A stretch of 64,000 nt of DNA, taken from positions 1-64,000 of the forward strand of contig MOEB01000020.1 in NCBI GenBank assembly GCA_001939945.1, written 5' to 3'. Below the pieces are notes generated by a model that made no database searches, had not been told where the DNA came from, and worked only from the letters and a program-made list of their open reading frames with translations. The stretch is from Aerophototrophica crusticola (lineage in GTDB: Bacteria > Pseudomonadota > Alphaproteobacteria > Azospirillales > Azospirillaceae). Below, in pieces: positions 1-8,691 of the stretch. Each line of letters starts with the position of its first letter. The first letter of the stretch is position 1. The position numbers and the translations under genes were made by a program.

Positions 1-2849
1 TTCTTGCGGCTGCGGCTCGGGCGCTTCGGCTTGGCCGGGGCGGGCTCCTCGCCGGCCGGGGCCTCCGACGCCACCGCGTCGGCGACGACCGGGGCAGGGG
101 CCTCGGCCGCGGGGGCGGCCGTTTCCTCCGCCGCGGGCTCAGCGACCTTCTTGCGGCTGCGGCTCGGGCGCTTCTTCGGCTTCGGCTCCTCGGCGGGAGC
201 GGCGGCCTCGGCCACCGGCTCCGTCACCGTCTCGGCCGGGGCAGCTTCGGCGGCGAGCACCGGCTCGGCCGTCTCCACCACCGGGGCCACGTCGGCCGTG
301 GCGGCGGGCAGATCGTCGGCGACCGGCTCGGCGCCGTCCTCCGCTGTGCCCTCGTCGCCGCCTTCGGCACCCTCGGCGCCCTCGGCGGACACGCCATCAC
401 CCTCGAACCGGCCGCGGCCACGGCGGCGACCACCGCGCTTGCCGCGACGGCGACGACGGCGCTCCGCCGCCTCGGCTGCGGTCTCGCCCGGCACGGCGCC
501 CTCGTCAGCCTCCTGCGCCTCGGCGCCCTCGGAAGCTTCCTGGCCCTCATCGGCCGACGCCTCGGCCCCCTCGGCATCCGCCTCGGAGTCACTGCCCTCG
601 GCGCCGTTCGCCTCGAAGCGACCATCGCCCCGCTCACCACCACGGCGGCGGCGGCGGCGGCGGCGGCGGCCGCTCCGGTCACGGTCGCCGTTCCCGCCGT
701 TGGCCTCACCGGCCTGGGCGCCATCAGAAGCCTCGGCCTCTTCCTCCTCGGCGGCGTCCATCGCCTCCTCTGCGGCCTCGGCCTCCAGGTGGCGCTCGGT
801 CTGGGCGAAGACCTTCTCGGCCTGGACCGGGGCGGCGGCGGCCACGTCATCACCGGGCTGGCGGGCGCGCAGCCGCTCCAGCCGGTGGTCCGGGCCGTTC
901 AGGTGGTCGTCCGCCATCAGGTAGACGCGCAGCCCATGCCGCCGCTCGATGTCGGCCAGCACCTCGCGCTTGTGGTTCAGGATATAGAGCGTGACGCTGG
1001 TGGCGCAGGTCACCGTCACCTCGGCGGAGCGGCGGCGGATTCCCTCCTCCTCGATGGCGCGCAACACGGCCAGGGCCGCGCTCTCCAGCGACCGGACCAT
1101 GCCGGTGCCCTGGCAGTGCGGGCAGCGCTCGAAGTTGATCTCCTGCAAGGACGGGCGCAGCCGCTGGCGCGACAGCTCCAGCAGCCCGAAGGCGCTGATG
1201 CGGCCCAGCTGGATGCGCGCCCGGTCGGCCCGCATGGCCTCCTTCAGGCGCTTCTCGACGGCCGCGTTGTTGCGGCTGTCCTCCATGTCGATGAAGTCGA
1301 TGACGATCAGTCCGGCCAGGTCGCGCAGGCGCAACTGGCGGGCCACCTCGTCCGCGGCCTCCAGGTTGGTCTTCAGCGCCGTCTCCTCGATGTTCCGCTC
1401 CTTGGTGGAGCGGCCGGAGTTGACGTCGATGGCGACCAGCGCCTCGGTCTGGTTGATGACGATGTAGCCGCCGGACTTCAGCTGCACCACCGGGTTGAAC
1501 ATGGCCTCGATGGCGCCCTCCACCTGGAAGCGGTGGAACAGCGGGATGGCCTCGTCCTTGTAGAGCTGGATCTTCTTGGCATGGCTGGGCATCAGCATCC
1601 GCATGAAGTCCTTGGCGGTGCGATAGCCTTCCTCGCCCTCGACATGGATCTCGTCGAAGTCGTTGGCGTACAGGTCGCGGATGGACCGCTTGATCAGGTT
1701 CGCCTCTTCATAGATCAGCGCCGGGGCGACGGATTGCAGCGTCGTCTCCCGGATGCTGTCCCAGAGGCGCATCAAATATTCCAGGTCGCGCCGGACCTCG
1801 GGTTTGCTGCGCTCGATGCCGGCGGTGCGCAGGATGACCGACATGCCCGTGGGGATGTCGAACTCCTCCAGCATCTCCTTCAGGCGCTTGCGGTCGGCCG
1901 GGTTGGTGATCTTGCGGCTGATGCCGCCGCCGCGCGGCGTGTTGGGCATCAGCACCGCATAGCGGCCGGGCAGGGACAGGTAGGTGGTCAGCGCCGCACC
2001 CTTGTTGCCGCGCTCCTCCTTGGTCACCTGCACCAGCAGGATCTGCCGCCGCTTGATGACTTCCTGGATCTTGTAGGACTTCATGGGCCGGCGGCGGGGG
2101 GCGCGCTCACGCCCGGCGGTCTCGCCGTTGGCGGGACCCTCGTCCTCGTCCTCCTCGACGTCGTCCTCGCCGGGGAAGCGCACCGTCTCGCTGACGGTCT
2201 CCTGCCCCTCGACGGCGGCGGGCATGCTGCGGCGCAGGCCGTTGCTGTGCTGGAACAGGGAGGAGGTACCCAGCTCCCCGCCCTCGGACCCCTGGGCCAG
2301 GGGGCTCACGCCCTCGGCAGTGTCGCCGGCGGCCTCCGCAGGCTCCGCCGTGTCGTCGGCCGCCTGCTCGGCGCTGTCCTCATAACCGGCATCGCCATTG
2401 TCCTGGCCGGCGGAACTGTCGCCGCCCTCCGCCAGGATGGGGGCGGGGGAGGGGGCGCCAACCTCGTCCCTCACCTCGAAGTCGCCGGGCTGGTCCTCGA
2501 CGCTGCCGCCGTCGGCGTCGCGCTCGGCGCGGGCCAGTGCCCGGGCCTCCCGCTCATCCTCCAGCTCCTGCTGCTCCCGCATCAGGGCTTCGCGGTCGGC
2601 GACCGGGATGCGGTAATAGTCGGGATGGATCTCGCTGAAGGCCAGGAAACCGTGCCGGTTCCCGCCATACTCCACGAAGGCGGCCTGGAGCGACGGCTCC
2701 ACGCGGATCACCTTGGCGAGATAGATGTTGCCCTTGAGCTGCTTCCGGGAGGCTGTCTCGAAGTCCAGCTCTTCCAACCGGTTCCCATTCACCACGACAA
2801 CCCGGGTCTCCTCCGGATGCGTGGCGTCCACAAGCATACGCTTGGCCAT
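1..2849 (-). CDS. rne: Ribonuclease E/G family protein (RNase E), 3' end cut by window edge
   Basis: Endoribonuclease of mRNA decay and rRNA/tRNA processing, scaffold of the degradosome. The ATG at 2849 starts MAKRMLVDATHPEETRVV; about 949 codons are inside the window and the C-terminus is lost. The S1 domain is split by an acidic low-complexity insert (about residues 95-240), known in alphaproteobacterial RNase E. Catalytic Asp residues lie in AIDVNSGRS (about residue 470) and IDFIDM, and the Zn-link is CPHCQGTG (about 574). After about residue 700 the protein is an Ala/Glu/Arg-rich disordered tail with basic clusters (two Arg runs and a repeated KRPSRSRK) typical of RNA- and partner-binding regions. 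The reading frame runs open to base 1. Long plus-strand ORFs over this region are shadows. High confidence in family; RNase E rather than RNase G from the long tail. Confidence 0.95.
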   Translation of the reverse strand, partial: MAKRMLVDATHPEETRVVVVNGNRLEELDFETASRKQLKGNIYLAKVIRVEPSLQAAFVEYGGNRHGFLAFSEIHPDYYRIPVADREALMREQQELEDEREARALARAERDADGGSVEDQPGDFEVRDEVGAPSPAPILAEGGDSSAGQDNGDAGYEDSAEQAADDTAEPAEAAGDTAEGVSPLAQGSEGGELGTSSLFQHSNGLRRSMPAAVEGQETVSETVRFPGEDDVEEDEDEGPANGETAGRERAPRRRPMKSYKIQEVIKRRQILLVQVTKEERGNKGAALTTYLSLPGRYAVLMPNTPRGGGISRKITNPADRKRLKEMLEEFDIPTGMSVILRTAGIERSKPEVRRDLEYLMRLWDSIRETTLQSVAPALIYEEANLIKRSIRDLYANDFDEIHVEGEEGYRTAKDFMRMLMPSHAKKIQLYKDEAIPLFHRFQVEGAIEAMFNPVVQLKSGGYIVINQTEALVAIDVNSGRSTKERNIEETALKTNLEAADEVARQLRLRDLAGLIVIDFIDMEDSRNNAAVEKRLKEAMRADRARIQLGRISAFGLLELSRQRLRPSLQEINFERCPHCQGTGMVRSLESAALAVLRAIEEEGIRRRSAEVTVTCATSVTLYILNHKREVLADIERRHGLRVYLMADDHLNGPDHRLERLRARQPGDDVAAAAPVQAEKVFAQTERHLEAEAAEEAMDAAEEEEAEASDGAQAGEANGGNGDRDRSGRRRRRRRRRGGERGDGRFEANGAEGSDSEADAEGAEASADEGQEASEGAEAQEADEGAVPGETAAEAAERRRRRRGKRGGRRRGRGRFEGDGVSAEGAEGAEGGDEGTAEDGAEPVADDLPAATADVAPVVETAEPVLAAEAAPAETVTEPVAEAAAPAEEPKPKKRPSRSRKKVAEPAAEETAAPAAEAPAPVVADAVASEAPAGEEPAPAKPKRPSRSRK
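643..669. repeat. (CGG)9 triplet repeat inside rne
   Basis: Nine uninterrupted CGG units on the plus strand. On the coding strand they encode most of an arginine run in the basic part of the RNase E tail. Length change by slippage would add or remove Arg residues without a frameshift. Confidence 0.85.
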
Positions 2850-3404
2850 ATGTCGTCCCCGTGGCCTGACCGGCGACCCGCGCGACGAACGGGCCAGCCG
2901 GCAGTAGCCACCGTCTGGTGCGAGGCATGTCGGCGCGGGACCTTTGTGGCCTGTCGAACGGCGCTCCCCCCGAAGGCGAAGCGGCCAGGACGGGCCGGGG
3001 GCCGCCGCGGCCGGGCCCGGACCCGCAGGGCGGGGACGGAACCAACCTCGTGGTTTCCACAGCACCGCGGGCCCTGAAGCGCCTCAACCCTCTGGTCGCG
3101 AGGCGGGCGCATACGGCCGGCAGCACGGGTCCCGGGGGCGACGCCGGCGCCCCGGAAAGGGGCGCGGTGGCAGGGTGCGGTTGTCGCGGTTGGGGAGGAT
3201 AAACATCCATACCCACTTCCACAATGAAAGAATTTGTCCCGATCGCTCTATCCCATCGATTGTCGTGATGCGGGGCCGCCACAGCCGCGGCGACTGTGGT
3301 CCGGATGAGACGCGGACTCATGAACGCCCTTGAAGTGCCTGATTCCTGGAAAGTATAAGCGGTAAGGGCGGCTCACCGCCGTCACCTGATTCGGGGGCCT
3401 CCGG
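2850..3404. promoter_or_regulatory. Divergent intergenic region rne/amiC (555 bp)
   Basis: No convincing gene is seen; the ORFs here are short and have the composition of high-GC noise. It must hold the rne promoter (minus strand) and probably a long rne leader, which in other bacteria mediates RNase E autoregulation. I see no defined RNA fold. The amiC-proximal end carries the promoter listed separately. Confidence 0.5.
3330..3359 (+). promoter_or_regulatory. Candidate sigma-70-type promoter of amiC
   Basis: TTGAAG at 3330-3335 and TATAAG at 3354-3359 with an 18-bp spacer. Transcription would start near 3366, giving a leader of about 40 nt before the GTG at 3405. Pattern match only. Confidence 0.5.
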
Positions 3405-4766
3405 GTGGTATCCGGCCTGGGACATCGCGCGCGCCGCCTGCTGGCGGGGATCAGGGCCGGGCTGCTGGCCCTGGCCTGCGCCGCCCTGTCGGCCGGTCCC
3501 GTGGCGGCGGCCGGGAACGTGCGGCAACCCGCGGTGGCACCGGTACAGACCGCTGCCATGCCCGCCGTGCCGTCCACCGCCGCGGTCCTGGATGCCCGGC
3601 TCGGCGCCCACCCCGACAAGACCCGCTTCGTCCTGGACCTCACCCGTGACACGGATTTCCGGGTGGAGGTGCAGCGGGACCCCTGGCGCGTCCGGCTGGA
3701 CCTGCCGGACCTGGCCTGGTCCGTGCCGAGCCTGCCCGCCGGCAAGGGCCTCGTCTCCGCCATCATCAAGGACCCCACGGCCAAGGGTCGTCTGCGGCTG
3801 CTGCTGGCCACCACGGGGCCGGTTCGCGTGGCCTCGGCGGAGGTGATCCCGCCCCGCGACGGCCGCCCGCCCCGCTTCATCCTGGACCTGGCGCCCGGCG
3901 ACGGCAGCCTTGAGGGCAAGCCGCTCGGTACCCTGGCGGCCCTGACCGTGCCGCTCGCCCCGCCGGTGCCGGAGGTGCGGGACCAGGCGGTCCCCGCCAC
4001 GCCGAAGGCCATCGCCGCCGCCGGCCTCGCCGCCCCCGTTCCCGTCCCGCCGCGCAAGCCGGCGGAGCGGCAGAAGCCCATGATCGTCATCGATGCCGGC
4101 CATGGCGGCCAGGACCCCGGGGCCATCGCCGTGAACGGCAAGAGGGAGAAGGACATCACCCTGGCCATGGCGCGGGAACTGCGCCAGCAGTTGCTGGCCA
4201 CCAAGCGCTACCGCGTCACCCTGACCCGCGACGGGGACAGCTTCATCCCCCTGCGCGACCGGGTCGGCATCGCGCGGGAGCAGGGGGCCGACCTGTTCAT
4301 CAGCCTGCATGCCGACAGCATCGGCCGGTCGGAGGTGCGGGGCCTGTCCGTCTATACCCTGTCCGACAAGGCCTCCGACCGGGAGGCGGAGATGCTGGCC
4401 CAGCGGGAGAACCGGTCCGACGCCATCGTCGGGCTGGACCTGTCCGACCAGCCCAAGCAGGTGGTCAACATCCTGATCGGCTTGGCCCAGCGCGACACGA
4501 TGAACGAGTCCCGCCGCTTCGCAAACCTGCTGGTGGACAGGATGGACCCGCAGGTGACGGTGCTGCCGTCGCCGCTGCGTTCCGCCGGCTTCGCGGTGCT
4601 GACCGCGCCGGACGTGCCGTCGGTGCTGGTGGAAATGGGCTACCTCTCCCATCCGAAGGACGCAAGGCTGCTGACCAGCAGCGCCCACCAACGGCGGCTT
4701 GCCGCGTCCCTGGCCCGGGCGGTAGACGGCTATTTCGGCCGGGGCGTGTCCTCCGGCCGGTCATGA
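3405..4766 (+). CDS. amiC: N-acetylmuramoyl-L-alanine amidase (AmiC-type, AMIN + Amidase_3)
   Basis: Periplasmic zinc amidase that cuts the amide bond between MurNAc and the stem peptide during septal peptidoglycan splitting. 453 aa from a GTG start; the N-terminus is a signal peptide (Arg-rich start, then a hydrophobic stretch ending near AGPVAAAG). An AMIN localisation domain lies at about residues 58-165 (LDARLGAHPDKTRFVLDL). Amidase_3 follows at about 225-445 with DAGHGGQDPGA (first Zn His), the Glu of KREKDITLA, ISLHADS (second His) and a C-terminal VEMGYLSH carrying the catalytic Glu. Located directly before the penicillin-binding protein gene on the same strand, an arrangement common in alphaproteobacteria. 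The start codon is the least certain point. Confidence 0.93.
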   Translation: MVSGLGHRARRLLAGIRAGLLALACAALSAGPVAAAGNVRQPAVAPVQTAAMPAVPSTAAVLDARLGAHPDKTRFVLDLTRDTDFRVEVQRDPWRVRLDLPDLAWSVPSLPAGKGLVSAIIKDPTAKGRLRLLLATTGPVRVASAEVIPPRDGRPPRFILDLAPGDGSLEGKPLGTLAALTVPLAPPVPEVRDQAVPATPKAIAAAGLAAPVPVPPRKPAERQKPMIVIDAGHGGQDPGAIAVNGKREKDITLAMARELRQQLLATKRYRVTLTRDGDSFIPLRDRVGIAREQGADLFISLHADSIGRSEVRGLSVYTLSDKASDREAEMLAQRENRSDAIVGLDLSDQPKQVVNILIGLAQRDTMNESRRFANLLVDRMDPQVTVLPSPLRSAGFAVLTAPDVPSVLVEMGYLSHPKDARLLTSSAHQRRLAASLARAVDGYFGRGVSSGRS

Positions 4767-4896
4767 GCAGGCCATAATCGGCCTTACGCTGTGCTAACAT
4801 CCGGGCCGGGTCGCGGGACGCTGCCCGGTGGCGGCTTTTCCGTGTTTAGCCGACGGGCCGTGCCAGGGGCATGGCCGATGCGGCAGGTTGGGTGAG

Positions 4897-7527
4897 ATGA
4901 AGCGCATCATCGTCGGGATCGTGGCGTTCATCGCCGTGCTGGGCGGCATCGGCGTCGGGGCCGCGGCCTGGGCCTTCTGGCACTATGGCCAGGACCTGCC
5001 GGAGTACCGGCAGCTTGCGGACTATCGCCCGCCCGTGGCCACCCGCGTCCATGCCGGCGACGGCCGCCTGGTGGCGGAATTCGCCCAGGAGCGCCGGGTC
5101 TTCGTGCCCATTCAGGCGATCCCCAAGCGTGTGTCCCGCGCCTTCATCTCCGCCGAGGACCAGAACTTCTATGAGCACCGGGGCGTGGACTGGTTCGCCG
5201 TCGTCCGCGCGCAGCTCCAGAACATCAAGAACCTGGGCTCCGACCGCCGCCCCATCGGCGCCAGCACCATCACCCAGCAGGTCACCCGACTGTTCTTGCT
5301 GAACAACGAGGTGTCCTACGTCCGCAAGATCAAGGAAGCCATCCTGGCCCACCGGATCGAGCTGGCCATGTCCAAGGACCAGATCCTTGAGATCTACCTG
5401 AACGAGATTTTCCTGGGCAACCGGGCCTATGGCGTGGGCGCCGCGGCGCTGAACTATTTCGACAAGGCCCTGGACGAGGTGACCATCGCCGAGGCCGCGT
5501 TCCTGGCCAGCCTGCCCAAGGCGCCGGACCGCTACTTCCGCGACCGTTTCCGCGACGCCGCCATCCAGCGCCGCAACTATGTCATCGGCCGCATGCTGGA
5601 AGACGGCTTCATCACCAAGGAGGAGGCGGAGCAGGCCTCGGCCGAGCCGCTGCGCTTCCGCGACACCACCGACCAGGAACTGGTGCAGGCCGACTACTTC
5701 GTGGAGGAGGTGCGGCGCGAGGTGGCCAACGTCTATGGGGAGCAGGCGCTCTATGGCGGCGGCCTGTCCGTGCGCACGACCCTGGAGCCGGAAATGCAGG
5801 GCCTCGCCACCCGGGCCCTGCGCGCCGGCCTGATCGCCTATGACCGGCGCGACGGCTATCGCGGCCCCGTGTCCAGGTTGGAGGGCATGGACAGCTGGAA
5901 GGACAGGCTGGCCGACGTGAAGGCACCGGCGGGGGCCGAGGGCTGGCATCTCGCCGCCGTGCTGGAGGTGTCGGCGGAGGAGGCGCGCATCGGCCTTGCC
6001 GACGGCACCCGGGGCCGCATCCCCCTGTCCGAGCTGAAATGGGCCCGCAGGACCAAGGGCGGGGAGTTCGTGGGCCCGCCCGTCCAGAAGGCGTCCGATG
6101 CCGTCAGCGTGGCCGACGTGGTGCTGGTGGAAAAGCTGCCGCCCCAGCCGGCCAAGGCCCAGGCGCCGTCCAAGACCAAGGACGGCAAGCCCGCCAAGCC
6201 GGCCGCGGAGGCCCCGGCGGCCACGGACCTCTATGCCCTGCGCCAAGTGCCGGAAATCCAGGGTGCCCTGGTGGCCATGGACCCGCACACGGGCCGCGTC
6301 CTTGCCATGGCCGGCGGCTTCAGCGCGCGGATCAGCGTGTTCAACCGCGCCACCCAGGCCCTGCGCCAGCCCGGCTCCGCCTTCAAGCCCTTCGTCTACC
6401 TGGCGGCCCTGGACCAGGGCTTCACCCCCAGCTCCCTGGTGCTGGACGCGCCCTTCGCGCTGGACCAGGGCGGGGGGTTGGGCAAGTGGAAGCCGTCCAA
6501 CTACTCGGAACGCTTCTACGGCCCCACCCCGCTGCGGGTGGGCATCGAGAAGTCCCGCAACGTCATGACCGTGCGGCTGGCCCAGTACATGGGCATGGAG
6601 CCGGTGGTGAAGGTGGCCCGCGACTTCGGCATCTATGACAACCTGCCGCCACAGCTCTCCATGGCCCTGGGGGCGGGGGAGACGACGGTGCTGAAGATGA
6701 CCACCGCCTATGCCATGCTGGTGAATGGCGGCCGGAAGATCACCCCCACCTTCATCGACCGGGTGCAGGACCGCACGGGCAAGACCATCTACCGCCACGA
6801 CAACCGCCCCTGCGAGGGCTGCGCCAACCCGCTGCCGGAGAACTCGCCCGCGGAAGTGGCGGATGCCGCGGCACCCTCCGTCGTGCCGGTGAACAGCACG
6901 GCCGCCACCCAGGTGGTCGACCAGGCGGCGACGACCGTGCCTGCCGACCCGGGCGCGGTCCCCGTCGTGCCTGACGACCGGACTCAGGTCGGTGATCCCC
7001 GCACCATCTACCAGATGGTCTCCATGCTGGAGGGGGTGGTTCAGCGGGGGACGGCCGCCCGGCTGAAGGAGTTGAACCGGCCCCTGGCCGGCAAGACCGG
7101 CACCACCAACGATGCCCACGACGTCTGGTTCATCGGCTTCTCCCCCGACCTGGTGGCGGGCGTCTTCGTCGGTTTCGACACCCCGCGCTCCCTCGGCGAC
7201 AATGAGAGCGGTTCCAGCGTGGCCGTGCCCATCTTCAAGGACTTCATGGAAGGGGCCCTGAAGGACCAGCCGACCACGCCCTTCCGCGTGCCGCCGGGCC
7301 TCAACCTGGTGCGCGTGGACCCGGAGACGGGCCGCCCCGCGGCCTTTGGTGCCCGCAACGCCATCTGGGAAGGCTTCATCCCCGGCACCGAGCCGGGCGC
7401 CGATGAGGGCGTGCTGGACGGCGGTGACGAGGGGGCGGGCTTCGTCTCACAGTCGGATACCGGCGCCCCCGGCCAGCCCTCCACCCAGCCCGCCAGTGTG
7501 GGTTCGGGCACTGGCGGGGTGTATTGA
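4897..7527 (+). CDS. mrcA: Class A penicillin-binding protein 1A (transglycosylase/transpeptidase)
   Basis: Bifunctional peptidoglycan synthase, 876 aa, anchored by one N-terminal helix (about residues 4-27). The GT51 domain shows EDQNFYEHRG (catalytic Glu near residue 87) and GASTITQQ. An OB-like linker lies at about 310-430. The transpeptidase domain has SAFK with catalytic Ser near 494, SRN of EKSRNVMTV, and KTGTTN near 733. The C-terminus is a Pro/Gly/Ser-rich tail. I chose the ATG at 4897, which starts directly at the membrane helix; an in-frame upstream start at 4828 would add a non-conserved, Cys-rich 23 residues. Follows amiC by 130 bp and ends at a strong terminator. Confidence 0.95.
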   Translation: MKRIIVGIVAFIAVLGGIGVGAAAWAFWHYGQDLPEYRQLADYRPPVATRVHAGDGRLVAEFAQERRVFVPIQAIPKRVSRAFISAEDQNFYEHRGVDWFAVVRAQLQNIKNLGSDRRPIGASTITQQVTRLFLLNNEVSYVRKIKEAILAHRIELAMSKDQILEIYLNEIFLGNRAYGVGAAALNYFDKALDEVTIAEAAFLASLPKAPDRYFRDRFRDAAIQRRNYVIGRMLEDGFITKEEAEQASAEPLRFRDTTDQELVQADYFVEEVRREVANVYGEQALYGGGLSVRTTLEPEMQGLATRALRAGLIAYDRRDGYRGPVSRLEGMDSWKDRLADVKAPAGAEGWHLAAVLEVSAEEARIGLADGTRGRIPLSELKWARRTKGGEFVGPPVQKASDAVSVADVVLVEKLPPQPAKAQAPSKTKDGKPAKPAAEAPAATDLYALRQVPEIQGALVAMDPHTGRVLAMAGGFSARISVFNRATQALRQPGSAFKPFVYLAALDQGFTPSSLVLDAPFALDQGGGLGKWKPSNYSERFYGPTPLRVGIEKSRNVMTVRLAQYMGMEPVVKVARDFGIYDNLPPQLSMALGAGETTVLKMTTAYAMLVNGGRKITPTFIDRVQDRTGKTIYRHDNRPCEGCANPLPENSPAEVADAAAPSVVPVNSTAATQVVDQAATTVPADPGAVPVVPDDRTQVGDPRTIYQMVSMLEGVVQRGTAARLKELNRPLAGKTGTTNDAHDVWFIGFSPDLVAGVFVGFDTPRSLGDNESGSSVAVPIFKDFMEGALKDQPTTPFRVPPGLNLVRVDPETGRPAAFGARNAIWEGFIPGTEPGADEGVLDGGDEGAGFVSQSDTGAPGQPSTQPASVGSGTGGVY

Positions 7528-7561
7528 TCCCGTTCAGCCCCCGGAGCCGGAAATTTTCAGA

Positions 7562-7589
7562 CCCCGCCGGAGCTTCCGGCGGGGTTTTT
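7562..7589 (+). terminator. Rho-independent terminator after mrcA
   Basis: Perfect 10-bp GC-rich stem (CCCCGCCGGA / TCCGGCGGGG) with a 3-nt loop followed by five T residues, 34 bp after the mrcA stop. Confidence 0.92.
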
Positions 7590-7628
7590 CGTACCAACTG
7601 CGACAAACCTTCACATTTCGTGGGGGAA

Positions 7629-7642
7629 TTGATCCACGTCAG
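7629..7642 (+). promoter_or_regulatory. Possible FNR/Crp-type half site upstream of ompW
   Basis: TTGATCCACGTCAG has a perfect left half of the TTGAT-N4-ATCAA FNR box and a weak right half. OmpW genes are FNR-controlled in enteric bacteria, which makes the site worth noting, but the right half matches only partly. Confidence 0.25.
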
Positions 7643-7747
7643 GGAGACGGGGCAAGTAGGGGTTTAGACATCTCTCCCGTGAAGCATAACCAAAAGTGCT
7701 TGCCGCCAAGAAAAGTTAGCTGGCAGCACAATGAAGGAGAGCTTGTC

Positions 7748-8407
7748 ATGAAAGGTTTTGGCGTCCTGGCTGCTGCGTCCTGCGCCGCTATTGCTCTGCT
7801 CGCCGGGTCCATGTCGGCCGAGGCGGCCAAGAGCCAGGGGGATCTGCTTGTCCGCCTGCGCGCCATCTACATCGAGCCGGACGTCTCCAGCTCCCTGAAG
7901 CTCGGGAACACTGCCATTGCCGGCAAAGTGGATGCCGATTTCCAGGTCGTGCCCGAGATCGACTTCAGCTACTTCCTGACGGACAACATCAGCCTGGAGC
8001 TGATCGCCGCCACCGCCAAGCACGATGTGTCGGTGAAGGGCAGCCCGCTCGGCGCCAATGTCGACCTGGGCCATGTCTGGGTCCTGCCGCCCACCCTGAC
8101 CGCCCAGTACCACTTCGCCCCGAAGGCCGCCTTCAGCCCGTATGTGGGCGCCGGCATCAACTACACCATCTACTACAACCAGAAGGATGGTGCGGCCCGG
8201 AGCGTGAACTACGACAACGACTTCGGCCTGGCCCTGCAGGCTGGCGTGGACTACTGGATCAACGACAAGTGGTTCATCAACCTGGACGTCAAGAAGCTGT
8301 GGCTGAATGCCGACGCCAAGGTTGACGCTGGTCTGGGCACGCTGATCAACGCCAAGGTCGACCTCGACCCGTGGATCTTCGGCGTGGGCGTCGGCACCAA
8401 GTTCTGA
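7748..8407 (+). CDS. ompW: OmpW/AlkL-family outer-membrane protein
   Basis: Eight-stranded beta-barrel outer-membrane channel for small hydrophobic molecules. 219 aa. A signal peptide ends near SAEAAK. The mature part begins GDLLVRLRAIYIEPD, the OmpW opening signature, and has alternating amphipathic strands, the PTLTAQYHF and PYVGAGINYT segments, and ends in DPWIFGVGVGTKF with the C-terminal Phe needed for barrel assembly. A good ribosome-binding site (AAGGAGAG) precedes the ATG. Monocistronic: terminators lie on both sides. Substrate is not evident. Confidence 0.92.
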   Translation: MKGFGVLAAASCAAIALLAGSMSAEAAKSQGDLLVRLRAIYIEPDVSSSLKLGNTAIAGKVDADFQVVPEIDFSYFLTDNISLELIAATAKHDVSVKGSPLGANVDLGHVWVLPPTLTAQYHFAPKAAFSPYVGAGINYTIYYNQKDGAARSVNYDNDFGLALQAGVDYWINDKWFINLDVKKLWLNADAKVDAGLGTLINAKVDLDPWIFGVGVGTKF

Positions 8408-8462
8408 TCTGCCGATCCCGGTCTGAAGCGTAGGACGGCGTCCGGGTGACCGGGGGCCGTCC

Positions 8463-8534
8463 CGGCGGCGACCGCCGCCGCGCGGGCTCATGCCCGCGTA
8501 AGCCAAGCCGCGGATGCGGCGCCGGCGATTGAGG
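8463..8534 (+). repeat. Family II intergenic palindromic repeat, copy 1
   Basis: Shares the pattern GGCGACCGCC hairpin, GCGGGCTCATGCCCGC hairpin, then GTAAGCCAAG and a terminal GGATGCGGCGCCGGCG, also seen at 20801, 35820 (inverted) and 61221. Confidence 0.8.
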
Positions 8535-8546
8535 CGCAAGAAAAAG

Positions 8547-8575
8547 GGGCGCGGTCCTTCGGGGCCGCGCCCTTT
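8547..8575 (+). terminator. Probable terminator after ompW
   Basis: Stem GGGCGCGG / CCGCGCCC (8547-8554 with 8565-8572), loop TCCTTCGGGG, then TTT. The A-rich run on the 5' side suggests it could also act on the minus strand. Confidence 0.65.
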
Positions 8576-8691
8576 CCCATTTCGGCATCGTCATTGATGG
8601 GGCTTGGCGATCCGGGCCATCGCCGCTACATAAGCCCGTTCATGCAACGGGCCGCTTCCGGCCCACGACCGACGACCGAACGGAGACCGCC

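Noticed and set aside
789..3077. 762-residue plus-strand ORF opposite rne
   Set aside because: It is antisense to a clear RNase E frame, has Gly/His/Leu-rich low-complexity sequence typical of high-GC shadow frames and no family motif.
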